Shown piece after piece: positions 23,755-32,007 of a stretch of 64,000 nt of DNA (within the stretch, counting starts at the first letter, position 1; each line of letters opens with the position of its first letter). The notes beneath the pieces were generated by a model. The model searched no databases, was not told where the DNA came from, and saw nothing but the letters and a program-made list of their open reading frames with translations. A program made the position numbers and the translations under genes. This stretch comes from Alphaproteobacteria bacterium (GTDB taxonomy: Bacteria > Pseudomonadota > Alphaproteobacteria > Sphingomonadales > Sphingomonadaceae): positions 1-64,000 of the forward strand of contig JAHJHL010000128.1 of NCBI GenBank assembly GCA_018823905.1. Direction: 5' to 3'.

Positions 23755-24602
23755 TCCGTGCCCTCATCCTGGCGGCGAGCGCGATGGCGCTTGCCATGCC
23801 CGCCGCTGCGCAGAGCCGCGAACCCGCGTCACCGACCGCGCGCGTCACTGCCGCCAACCGGGCGGCACTGCGCGAGCCGTCGAGCGCGGGATATATATAT
23901 GCCGTCCAGGTCTATCCCTGGGCGGAAGGCGTGCTCTACCGGCTCTATGCCGCGCCCGAGCGCATCACCGACATTGCCTTGCAGCCGGGCGAAACGATTG
24001 TGTCCGTCGCCGCCGGCGACACCGTGCGCTGGACTGTCGGCGATACCACCAGCGGCATCGGCGAAAGCAAGCGCGTGCACATCCTCGTCAAGCCGTTTTC
24101 GGCGGGCCTACGCACAAACCTTGTCATTGCTACCGATCGCCGGACCTACCATCTCCAGCTCGAAAGCACGCCCGCGACCGCGATGGCGGCGATCTCCTGG
24201 ACCTATCCACATGACGAGCTGATCGCGCTCCGGCGTCAGCGGGATGCAGCCGTGGCGGCGACGCCGATCGCGTCGGGCCTCTCGGTCGAAAGCCTCAACT
24301 TCAACTATGCGATCTCGGGCGACAAGCCGGCCTGGCGGCCGCTGCGCGCGTTCGACGATGGGCGGCAGACCTACATCGAGTTCTCGCCCGCGATCGCCGT
24401 GGGTGAGGCGCCCCCGCTGTTCGTGATTGGCGAGGATGGCGAGGCCCAGCTCGTCAACTATCGCGTCGCCGGCCGCTATTATGTGGTCGACCGCCTGTTC
24501 GGTGTCGCCGAGCTGCGCCTTGGCGGCAAGAAACAGCAGATTGTCCGTATCACCGCCGCCCAGCCGAAGAGCCGGCAGCGCAAGGCCGGGAGGGGCGCGT
24601 GA
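23751..24602 (+). CDS. trbG: TrbG, VirB9-type outer-membrane complex protein
   Basis: 283-aa secreted protein with a signal peptide (MIRALILAASAMALAMPAAAQ). The VirB9/CagX domain follows, with the conserved late sequence N-F-N-Y-x-I-x-G and R-P-x-x-A-F-D-D-G-x-x-T-Y-I. Together with TrbI it forms the core complex spanning periplasm and outer membrane. Overlaps both neighbours by 4 bases. Confidence 0.94.
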   Translation: MIRALILAASAMALAMPAAAQSREPASPTARVTAANRAALREPSSAGYIYAVQVYPWAEGVLYRLYAAPERITDIALQPGETIVSVAAGDTVRWTVGDTTSGIGESKRVHILVKPFSAGLRTNLVIATDRRTYHLQLESTPATAMAAISWTYPHDELIALRRQRDAAVAATPIASGLSVESLNFNYAISGDKPAWRPLRAFDDGRQTYIEFSPAIAVGEAPPLFVIGEDGEAQLVNYRVAGRYYVVDRLFGVAELRLGGKKQQIVRITAAQPKSRQRKAGRGA

Positions 24603-25837
24603 CCGATCCAACCGCTTCTTCCGCGCCGATCGCGGCGCCCAAAGCCGACCCCGAAACGCTCGTTCTGCGCGCGGCGCCGGGCCGCGTCACCCGTTTTCGC
24701 CGCGGTGCGATCGTCGCCATCGCTGCCGCCGGCTCGACCGCGATCATCGGCGTCGCCTGGCTGGCGCTCAAGCCCGCGACCCTGAGCCTGATCGCACCAA
24801 GCGATGAAAAGCTGGTTGGCGCGAAGGCGCCGCCTGATGCGCTCGCGGGCGCGCCGACGAGCTATGGCGACGTGCCGAAGCTCGGGCCACCGCTTCCCGG
24901 TGATCTCGGGCGGCCGATCCTCGAGCGCCAGCGGCAGCTTGGCGGGATGGTTCCCCCTGACCCCGCTGCCGATGCGGTGAGCCGGGCCGCGCAGGAAGCC
25001 GAAGCCGAGCGCCAGCGCATCGCCGCTGAGCAGAAGGCCGCACGCGAGTCTGGCGTCATGCTGCAATTGGCGGGCGGCGGTCGCGCCGCCGCCCCTGCAC
25101 CGGTGACTACCGATGCAAGTGTTCCGCCAGCATCGGCCGAGACTGCCAAGCCGCTCCTCGACCCTGACCGAGATCCTAACGCCCAGGGGCGCAAGAACGA
25201 ATTGGTCGGCCGCGCCAATCGCGACGACGACATCAATCCGCACGCGCTGGCGCAGTCCGTATCGCCTTGGATCTTGCAGGCCGGCAGCATCATTGCCGCG
25301 AGCCTCATAACCGGGCTCAACTCGGATCTTCCCGGGCTCGTCACCGCGCAGATCACGGAGAACGTCTATGACAGTGTGACCGGGCGCGGTCTGCTCATTC
25401 CGCAAGGATCGCGGCTGATCGGCAGCTACGACAGCGTTGTAGCGTTTGGGCAGAGCCGTGCGCTGGTCGTCTGGCAGCGGATCATCCTGCCCGACGGCTC
25501 GTCGATTCGTATCGACAATGTGCCGGCGACCGATACGCAGGGCTATGCGGGTCTGTCCGACCGGATCGACCGGCATACTTGGCAGCTTCTGAAGGGCGTC
25601 GCCCTGTCGACATTGCTGGGCGTCGGCACTGAATTGAGCTTCGGCAGCACCGAAAGCGACCTTGTCCGGGCGATCCGCGAGTCAGCGCAGCAGAGCGGCG
25701 CGCGCGCCAGCGATCAGCTCGTCACGCGCAATCTCAATATCCAGCCGACCTTGCGCGTTCGCCCCGGCTGGCCGCTACGGGTGGTCGTGCACAAAGACAT
25801 CATATTGCCCGGACCCTGGGGAGGCCGTCATGGCTGA
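24599..25837 (+). CDS. trbI: TrbI, VirB10-type channel scaffold
   Basis: 412-aa protein with a cytoplasmic N-terminus, one membrane helix near 35-58, a proline/alanine-rich periplasmic spacer (about 80-210) and a C-terminal VirB10 barrel domain from about 225. That domain has L-I-P-Q-G-S-R-L-I-G-S-Y-D and the G-Y-A-G-L-x-D region typical of TrbI. It senses ATP use by the motors and opens the outer-membrane pore. It overlaps the DUF2274 gene by 8 bases. Confidence 0.94.
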   Translation: MTDPTASSAPIAAPKADPETLVLRAAPGRVTRFRRGAIVAIAAAGSTAIIGVAWLALKPATLSLIAPSDEKLVGAKAPPDALAGAPTSYGDVPKLGPPLPGDLGRPILERQRQLGGMVPPDPAADAVSRAAQEAEAERQRIAAEQKAARESGVMLQLAGGGRAAAPAPVTTDASVPPASAETAKPLLDPDRDPNAQGRKNELVGRANRDDDINPHALAQSVSPWILQAGSIIAASLITGLNSDLPGLVTAQITENVYDSVTGRGLLIPQGSRLIGSYDSVVAFGQSRALVVWQRIILPDGSSIRIDNVPATDTQGYAGLSDRIDRHTWQLLKGVALSTLLGVGTELSFGSTESDLVRAIRESAQQSGARASDQLVTRNLNIQPTLRVRPGWPLRVVVHKDIILPGPWGGRHG

Positions 25838-26042
25838 TTTGAAGCTGCCAAGGCTGCCCGATCGGACGCCGGTTAAGATCACGATCAACGTCATGCCGGA
25901 TCTCATCGAAGCGCTGAACGACTACGCCGAGGCCTATGAGGCGGCCTACGGCCGACGCGAGTCCGTACCGGACCTCATTCCATTCATGCTTAGCGGCTTC
26001 CTGGCGAGCGACCGCTCGTTCAGCCGGGCACGTAAGAAATAG
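25830..26042 (+). CDS. DUF2274 family protein
   Basis: 70-aa protein with the DUF2274 layout: L-K-L-P-R-L-P-D-R-x-P-V-K-I-T, then a central P-D-L-x-E-A-L-N-D-Y and a final P-x-M-L-x-x-F-L-x-S-D-R-x-F. It closes almost every trb operon of this type. The strand-helix-helix pattern resembles a small DNA-binding or RHH-like fold. Function is not established. Confidence 0.85.
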   Translation: MADLKLPRLPDRTPVKITINVMPDLIEALNDYAEAYEAAYGRRESVPDLIPFMLSGFLASDRSFSRARKK

Positions 26043-26046
26043 TCCG

Positions 26047-26280
26047 ATGTCGGCCCGGCAGCCTGCAACGAATGGCGACGACGCGCCCCCGATTGGGCCG
26101 ATAAGCGTTCGCATTCCCGACGCAGTACGGATGACGGGGCTCAGCAAATCCAAGATCTACCAGCTCATCGCTTCCGGCGACATCGAGGCAGCCAAGGTCG
26201 GCCGTGCAACCGTGGTGTTTGTCGATAGTCTGCGGTCCTTTCTGCGATCACACTGTAAACAGCCGCGTTCTCGGGCGTAG
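26047..26280 (+). CDS. Excisionase-like helix-turn-helix protein
   Basis: 77-aa protein with an N-terminal disordered stretch and a MerR/excisionase-type winged helix: I-P-D-A-V-R-M-T-G-L-S-K-S-K-I-Y-Q-L-I, followed by G-D-I-E-A-A-K-V-G-R. Such proteins direct excision or control of integrative elements. It is the last rightward gene of the conjugation block, 4 bases after DUF2274, so it may mark the element end. No integrase is in the window. Confidence 0.75.
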   Translation: MSARQPATNGDDAPPIGPISVRIPDAVRMTGLSKSKIYQLIASGDIEAAKVGRATVVFVDSLRSFLRSHCKQPRSRA

Positions 26281-27101
26281 CAGGGATCGCGCATGTCGGC
26301 CTGTCGATATTTCGGCACGGCCTGTCGCGAAGGGGTAAAATTGGGGGTGGATTGAGCGGAATTATCGGCACGACGATCAAGAACGTTGTTATAAATCAGT
26401 ATCTTATGTTTTTCGTGTGAATCCCTCCTCCGCTACCATAAATCAAAATTTATCAAAGTCATGGTGCGAAGATTTAAAGTCTTGTCGAGTGTGAATTTGC
26501 CGGCGAAATCGAGCTTTTGGCAGCGGGTTTTTACAATACCGATTTCAGGCCTTTTTTGATAAAATCAAATATCTTCAATTGGTTAACTGAAGCGGCCATT
26601 GGGTCCGACACGCGGATTGCGAATCCGCGTGTCCGAAATAGCCATTAAAGGCGCAAATTTGCCTGAAATCCGTGATTTTTGAGAGTCGCATGCCGACGGT
26701 GAATCGGGACATTGGTGCGGAATTTGAGACTTCATCTCGCGGTTTCCGGTCAAACCTAGACAGGGTTGGACTGGCTTGATCGTGAATAATGCGAGTTTTA
26801 TCGCAACTATTGTGGCTCCATATTTGGGGTGAGAGGGGTTTTGCCGCGGCGTAAATCGCCACGGTGCGAGTTCGGTGTGACGATGTTCAGCGACGCGGAT
26901 TTGCGCTCGGTCATGGCGTTAATGTGCATGATCGAGCTTAGCCTCTCCAAGCTTCCCGATCGTACGTCGACCAGAATGACCCGCAAATATAGGGGGAGGG
27001 GACTTTATCGCGGCGGAAGTCGGCATGATCCGGGCTATTTGCCCCGCTGATCAACGCGCTGTTAACCATGCCGATGAAAAGAATTCTCACGTTGTTCCGG
27101 C
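26281..27101. other. Long AT-richer intergenic stretch, probable element boundary
   Basis: 821 bases without a supportable gene. It is clearly more AT-rich than its flanks between about 26360 and 26830, in contrast to the GC-rich transfer genes. It contains the strong inverted repeat at 26607-26633. The 73-aa open frame at 26829-27050 has no ribosome site and low-quality sequence. I expect the right end of the conjugative element here, but I found no tRNA gene or direct repeat to prove an attachment site. Confidence 0.45.
26607..26633. repeat. Perfect 12-bp inverted repeat
   Basis: GACACGCGGATT (26607-26618) and its exact reverse complement (26622-26633), separated by GCG. There is no T-run, so it is more likely a protein-binding or recombination site than a terminator. 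It lies in the gene-free stretch after the trb operon. Confidence 0.6.
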
Positions 27102-28298
27102 ATGTCTCGCAGCATGGCAGCGAGCAAAAATATTCTTGGCAGTGGCGGGGCCGTGCGGCTCGCAATGGTGATCGCCGCGACAACGCTATCGCCCGCTACC
27201 GCCTATGCGGCCATTGAGACCCCGACGGAAAAGTTGGTCAATGCCAAGCTATTTGCGATCGGCGACACCTGCCGCAGCAATGCTGCGCTTTCATTGACGG
27301 CTCCTTCTTTTGCCACTTCGCCCCTTGCCGTCGGTAAAACGCCAAGCGCTCTCGACCGGATGCGGATGCGACAGGAAGGAATTGCACCGATGGCCGCTAG
27401 CGTCCCGACGCAAGCGGCGTCGCTGATCGGCCGTGCGATTGCGGGCGGTGCCGAAGGCTTGTTCAGTCATCCGCGCGCGCGGATGGCGGATTTACGGCAG
27501 CCCGTCACGCAGTCGCGGGTTAATTGCGGTCAACAGGTGGTCGCGGCGCCGACGCCGACCGTCGATGAGGACAGCGAACTTGGGACGCAAGCAATTCCGG
27601 TGGATAGCACGCGTTTCGACGATCGCTGGGCGCGCATTCGTCGCGCGCCGGCAATGCAACTGATGCAAGCTCAGTTGCAGCATGCGGCGGTAACGAACGT
27701 TCTGAACGAGAGAGATACGCTCGATCGCGTCAATCGTTGGGTCAACCGCCGCATTGTATATATCGCCGACGAAAACAATGACCGGCAGCGCGACTATTGG
27801 GCGACGGCCGACGAGACGGTTGCTCGGGGTAGTGGCGATTGCGAGGATTTTGCGATCCTGAAAATGCATATGCTCCGCGCGGCCGGTATCGATGAAGACC
27901 GGATGAAACTCGTCCTGCTACGCGACCTGGCGATCAACGCCGACCACGCGTTGCTGTTGGTCCGGTCGAACGCCGGGTGGGTCGTGCTCGATAACATGAC
28001 CGACAGGATCTACGATGGCCGCCAATCCGATACGATGCGGCCAATCCTTTCGTTCAGCGGCAACCGGCGCTGGGTTCACGGCTATCGAGACATCCCTGCG
28101 TCGACGGCAAGGGCCACCTTCGCCACAGGAAAAGCCGCGACGGGCTTTGCCAGCGCAGCACCGGCCGCCACTTGGCGCACGTCGTTCAAAACCGCTTTGG
28201 TGAGCGCAATGGGCGTCAAGCTTGCGTTGGCGCATGTTTCGATTGGCAACGAACTGCCCAAGATGTTCGGACGCCTGCGGCCGCGCGGAGTAAAATGA
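27102..28298 (+). CDS. Periplasmic transglutaminase-like cysteine peptidase (LapG type)
   Basis: 398-aa protein with a signal peptide (hydrophobic core about 18-36, A-Y-A cleavage). Its C-terminal bacterial transglutaminase-like (BTLCP) domain has catalytic Cys247 in GSGDCEDFA, His282 in DHALLLV and Asp297 in VLDNMTD. LapG enzymes cut LapA-type adhesins at a di-alanine site in the periplasm and release them from the surface; calcium is needed. This protein is longer than Pseudomonas LapG (about 250 aa) because of an N-terminal region (about 40-170). The nearby giant adhesin with a PAAG motif is the probable substrate. An ATG 12 bases downstream is a possible alternative start. Confidence 0.82.
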   Translation: MSRSMAASKNILGSGGAVRLAMVIAATTLSPATAYAAIETPTEKLVNAKLFAIGDTCRSNAALSLTAPSFATSPLAVGKTPSALDRMRMRQEGIAPMAASVPTQAASLIGRAIAGGAEGLFSHPRARMADLRQPVTQSRVNCGQQVVAAPTPTVDEDSELGTQAIPVDSTRFDDRWARIRRAPAMQLMQAQLQHAAVTNVLNERDTLDRVNRWVNRRIVYIADENNDRQRDYWATADETVARGSGDCEDFAILKMHMLRAAGIDEDRMKLVLLRDLAINADHALLLVRSNAGWVVLDNMTDRIYDGRQSDTMRPILSFSGNRRWVHGYRDIPASTARATFATGKAATGFASAAPAATWRTSFKTALVSAMGVKLALAHVSIGNELPKMFGRLRPRGVK

Positions 28299-28842
28299 AC
28301 TGCGGACCAGCGCGGGGATTATCAAATCACCAGATTTCAGAAGCTTCTGTGATGGGGCTTTGAAGGCGCCAAATTGGCGACGTCGAATCGAACGCGACTC
28401 GCGACGTCAGATGTATGCGAGTCGGATTCTTTGTTGATCGACGGTTACGGATTAACCAGAATTGTTAGGGGTTGCGGCGGAATTCGGGCCAGAGCGCATA
28501 TCGGCAGTCATCCGAAAGGCTAGCAAATCCGTGGCTTGGCATCCTGGAGATAAGGCGCTGCATTTGAAATGATTAAGTCCGCTGCGTCGTCGACGAGCCC
28601 TGATTGCGCGCACCCACCCGCTGGACCGACCATACCTCTTTGTAGGTATGTATTAAAATCCTCGTAGATTCTGTCATTTAGTTGTATAACCTTTAGGGTA
28701 GTTCTTGGGCAACAAAACTAAAAGGTTAACTTATTCAACGTGGGGAGGGGTCCGCCGCGATGAAGATCAAAGGGAATTTGGGGTTTAGACCGAAGTCCAG
28801 ACAAGTTGGGTCGCCTTGACTGAGAGTTCAGGGGAGGCGGAA
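28299..28842. promoter_or_regulatory. Regulatory stretch upstream of luxR-type gene
   Basis: 544 bases without a supported gene. CATACCT (28631-28637) and AGGTATG (28644-28650) form a perfect inverted repeat. It is followed by AT-rich sequence with promoter-like character (about 28650-28735). A 19-codon ORF (28760-28819) has a GGGGAGGGG stretch upstream and could be a leader peptide, but it may be chance. Most of the stretch probably controls the regulator that follows. Confidence 0.4.
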
Positions 28843-29583
28843 ATGTCGCAGTTGATCAAAATTTCGCTGTTAGCGAAATATGAAATCGCCAGGGAAGGGT
28901 TACGCAACATCCTTTCCGGCGAAAGCTTTCAAATCCAGGCGTCGGTTTCCGATGCTTCGGCGCTGTTCGACCCGCAGGGGACGATTGCAGACGACGTCGA
29001 GTACCACGTCATCGTCGTTGACGGCGGTGATAGCGGCTTCGGCATCGACGCGTGTCGGCGGATCGCGGCAAAAAGAGTCAACGCGCGGTTGGCGCTGCTG
29101 TTCGACCATTATGTTTTCGAGGACGTCGTCGAGGCGTTTCAGATTGGCGTAGATGCCGTCATCGTGAAGGAGATCCTTTGCGCTCCACTGGTCGAATCCA
29201 TCAAACTCGCTGCGCTGGGCGAGAAGGTCTTTCCATCTCAGTTGGTCAATAATCTCACCAGCTGGGTTCCGGCCGCGCTGGGCGGGGATTGGAAGAGCAG
29301 TGCGGCGTCGGTCGGGCTGTCGGATCGCGAGATCGAAATCCTCGAAAGCATCATGGCCGGAATGGCGAACAAGGTGATCGCGCGGCAGTTCGGCATATGC
29401 GAGGCTACCGTCAAAGTTCATGTAAAGGCAATTCTGCGCAAGCTGGGTGTCGAAAACCGCACGCAGGCGGCAACCTGGGGGGTAAAGAATGGCCTGGGGG
29501 AGCCGGTCCAGTTGACGCTCCGCGAGGTAAGGCCCGTCCGCGCCGCAGTTAGGTCGCCGCCCTTTTCGGGGAAGGCGGCCTGA
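28843..29583 (+). CDS. LuxR/NarL-type response regulator
   Basis: 246-aa regulator. The receiver-like domain (about 1-125) has the acceptor strand VIVVDGG and a lysine in VKEIL, but the N-terminal acidic pair is not typical, so phosphorylation may be weak or absent. The C-terminal LuxR HTH (about 160-220) shows L-S-D-R-E-I-E-I-L...G-M-A-N-K-V-I-A-R...T-V-K-V-H-V-K-A-I-L-R-K-L. ATG at 28843 is preferred because GGGGAGG lies 5 bases upstream; a TTG at 28816 would add 9 residues. It lies next to the adhesin operon, convergent with it, and may control it. No sensor kinase is nearby. Confidence 0.82.
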   Translation: MSQLIKISLLAKYEIAREGLRNILSGESFQIQASVSDASALFDPQGTIADDVEYHVIVVDGGDSGFGIDACRRIAAKRVNARLALLFDHYVFEDVVEAFQIGVDAVIVKEILCAPLVESIKLAALGEKVFPSQLVNNLTSWVPAALGGDWKSSAASVGLSDREIEILESIMAGMANKVIARQFGICEATVKVHVKAILRKLGVENRTQAATWGVKNGLGEPVQLTLREVRPVRAAVRSPPFSGKAA

Positions 29584-29611
29584 CGTCGGTGGCCTTAAAT
29601 ACGAGCAAAAG

Positions 29612-29642
29612 GAGGCGCTGCGGCAAACAACCGCAGCGCCTC
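29612..29642. terminator. Bidirectional terminator
   Basis: Perfect 12-bp stem (29612-29623 with 29631-29642), 7-base loop. It sits between the convergent luxR-type gene and the hlyD gene. AAAA precedes it, giving a TTTT run on the minus strand, so it can end the leftward T1SS operon; ATTATTGTT follows on the plus strand. Confidence 0.75.
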
Positions 29643-29671
29643 ATTATTGTTGGCGCGATTTGGCGCGTTGC

Positions 29672-30949
29672 TCAGCGTTCGGTAAACGCCTCCGACCGCG
29701 CCCGCAGAAACGGCTTGAACAGATAGCTGAGGATGCTCTTCTTGCCTGTCAGAACCTCGACATCGCAAACCATCCCCGGCGTGATCGGCAACTGGCGCCG
29801 GCCATTTTGCAGATAGGCAACATCGGTTTCGACGACGACGGTGAAATAGGCTTCCTTGGTCGCCTCGTCATACAGGCTGTCGGGTGATATCTGGACGACG
29901 CGCCCCGACAGGCCGCCATAGACCGCAAAGTCATAGGCGGTGACTTTGACATTCGCGCGGTCGTTGACCTTGATGAAGGCAATGTCGCGCGGCGCGACGC
30001 GCGCCTCGATCAGCAATTTGTCGCCAACCGGGACAACCTGCATGATCTTTTGCCCGGCCTGGACGAACCCCCCGACCGTAGTGACCTGAACGTCGTTGAC
30101 GATGCCGTTCGCGGGCGAGCGGATTTCGCTGCGCTGCTGGCGGCCAGAAGCACCGCGCAGCGATTCCGAATTGACCGCCATCTTGGCAACGATCTGGTTG
30201 CGCTCGTCGAGCGCTTCTTGCCGGAATTCCAGCCCGGCAGATGCGGCCTGCGCCTGTGCTTCGCTGATCGCCGCGGCGGCGCGGGATGCAGCTTGCTCGG
30301 CCGCGGCCAGTTTGCCGCGCACTTCGGTTGCTTCGCGCTGGGCGTTGAGCAATTCGGTTTGTGGGACGATCGATTTGGCGGCGAGCGGGGCAAGCAATTC
30401 GACCTGGCTCTGCGCCAGCGACAGGCTCGATCGCAGCGAGGTGATCGTTGCCTGCGCTTCGCCATAGTCGCGGCGGCGCTGCTCTACCGCAGCGTTCAGC
30501 GCCATCCGGCGGCTGCGCTGGGTCGCGGCGCGAACCGATTGCAGATCCGCCTCTTGGCTGCATTCCGCCGGCCTGACGCCGCTGGCGTTGGGAGCGCAAT
30601 CGCCCGCAGATGCACCGTTGCCTTCACGCCCAAGACGCGCGGCACGGGCCGCCAGCGAGCGGTTCTCCGCCGCGATCTGCCCCAACTGCGACGAAGATTC
30701 GGTGTCGTCGAGGCGTACCAGCAACTGCCCCTTGCGGACCGCTTGCCCCGGCCGCACGACGATGTTCAATATCGTCGCCGGTTCGGAAGACTGAATGATC
30801 TGCGCTTTGCTCGACGGGATGACGCGGCCTTGACCGCGGGTGACTTCATCGACCTGGGCAAAGCTGGCCCAGCTGACAAAGACAAATAGCCCGACCCCCG
30901 ATGCCAGGATGATCCGGCGCGTGCCGACATAGGGTCGCGATCTGATCAT
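29672..30949 (-). CDS. HlyD-family T1SS membrane-fusion protein (LapC type)
   Basis: 425-aa periplasmic adaptor linking the ABC exporter to TolC. One membrane helix lies at about 12-32. Then come a lipoyl-like half (I-x-S-S-E-P-A-T-I-L-N-I-V-V-R-P-G-Q-A-V-R-K-G), a long coiled coil (about 90-280, with a cysteine pair near 118-130) and the second lipoyl and beta domain. Length is normal for the family. It is the last gene of the leftward adhesin operon, overlapping the SleB gene by 4 bases, with a terminator 30 bases beyond its stop. Confidence 0.9.
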   Translation of the reverse strand: MIRSRPYVGTRRIILASGVGLFVFVSWASFAQVDEVTRGQGRVIPSSKAQIIQSSEPATILNIVVRPGQAVRKGQLLVRLDDTESSSQLGQIAAENRSLAARAARLGREGNGASAGDCAPNASGVRPAECSQEADLQSVRAATQRSRRMALNAAVEQRRRDYGEAQATITSLRSSLSLAQSQVELLAPLAAKSIVPQTELLNAQREATEVRGKLAAAEQAASRAAAAISEAQAQAASAGLEFRQEALDERNQIVAKMAVNSESLRGASGRQQRSEIRSPANGIVNDVQVTTVGGFVQAGQKIMQVVPVGDKLLIEARVAPRDIAFIKVNDRANVKVTAYDFAVYGGLSGRVVQISPDSLYDEATKEAYFTVVVETDVAYLQNGRRQLPITPGMVCDVEVLTGKKSILSYLFKPFLRARSEAFTER

Positions 30950-32007
30950 GAACCACTCTCCTTTGTCGCGACGTCGAATTCGCCGCCCTGCTGCCGTGTC
31001 ATGATGCGCGAGGCGCGACTGGTTTCTTCGGGTTCGGGGATCGCCAGTTCCCAGCCGAGCGATGTATCGAGCCGACCGCCCGCGTCATTGTCGGCGCGGC
31101 GGTCTTGTAGCGCGTCGAGCGTGTTGCCCGACGATGCTTGGATCGGGGTCTGGCCGTCACCGCCGTCGCGCGAGCGCACGACGGCGCTGCGCGCCAGAAT
31201 GGTTGGAATTGCTTCCATCCCGCTATAGCGGCCCGAAAACGCCCCTGGCGTTCCCCATTTACCGGGCCAGCGATAAAAGATGTGTGCGCCCAGTTGCGCT
31301 ATCTTGACCAGCTTCGGCGCCCAATAGGGTGATACATAATTGGCGTGATAATGGGTCGCGTGACCGACCGAGGTTTCGACATAGCCGCCGAGTGCAGCGC
31401 GTGCGACATCCTCGGCCTCCTGCCATTTGGCCAGATTGGGGCGCCGGTTGAGCGAGCCGTCGCAGGTGAAGCTGAACTGACAGACCGGGCGGTTGACGCC
31501 CTGATAGACGACGCCGCAGATCGATTTGGGGAAGGCGGGGTGTAGGGCGCGGTTGATAACGACCTGCGCGACCGCGCGCCGTCCGGCGATCGGCTCATAA
31601 GCCGCTTCGAAATAGACCGCTTGGGTCAGGCAGCGCAGCGCGGTCATGACCGCTTTTTGATCGGCGGTTATGGGGTGGAAAGGTCGCGCCGAGGCGACGG
31701 GGACGGTGGAGAAGGGGATCGCCTCGTTGCGCGTCATCGCGGTCGCGGGCGCCTGAATCGGCGTTGCGCCGGGGTCTTCGGTCAGCTTGATGAGCCGCGT
31801 CATTTCGGGGTCGGTGACCACCGGTGCGTCGGGGCTACTATAGGCGGTGTCGGCGGTATCGCCGCCGACAAAATCGGCGACATACGCCCACATCGTCCGA
31901 GAGGTGAGCAGCGTCACCACCACCGCCATGGCGACGAGCCAAAGGAGCGTGCGGCGATTGTCGTCGCGAGCGACGGTGCCATATCGACGGGCGGTCGTGG
32001 CGGTCAT
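30946..32007 (-). CDS. SleB-family cell wall hydrolase inside T1SS operon
   Basis: 353-aa protein with one N-terminal membrane anchor (about 20-45) and a periplasmic hydrolase_2 (SleB) domain at about 118-250. This shows LTQAVYFEAAYEP with the presumed catalytic glutamate, A-V-A-Q-V-V-I-N-R and C-Q-F-S-F-T-C-D-G. These enzymes cut peptidoglycan glycan strands or cross-links. It overlaps the ABC exporter gene and the hlyD gene by 4 bases each, so it is made together with the secretion system. A role in opening the wall for channel assembly is inferred from position. Confidence 0.85.
   Translation of the reverse strand: MTATTARRYGTVARDDNRRTLLWLVAMAVVVTLLTSRTMWAYVADFVGGDTADTAYSSPDAPVVTDPEMTRLIKLTEDPGATPIQAPATAMTRNEAIPFSTVPVASARPFHPITADQKAVMTALRCLTQAVYFEAAYEPIAGRRAVAQVVINRALHPAFPKSICGVVYQGVNRPVCQFSFTCDGSLNRRPNLAKWQEAEDVARAALGGYVETSVGHATHYHANYVSPYWAPKLVKIAQLGAHIFYRWPGKWGTPGAFSGRYSGMEAIPTILARSAVVRSRDGGDGQTPIQASSGNTLDALQDRRADNDAGGRLDTSLGWELAIPEPEETSRASRIMTRQQGGEFDVATKESGS

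Noticed and set aside
26829..27050. 73-aa frame between the transfer block and the lapG-type gene
   Set aside because: No ribosome site, no recognisable family, arginine-rich low-quality sequence.
28760..28819. 19-codon ORF upstream of the LuxR-type gene
   Set aside because: A G-rich stretch precedes it, but it is too short and lacks leader-peptide features; kept only as a note in the regulatory region.
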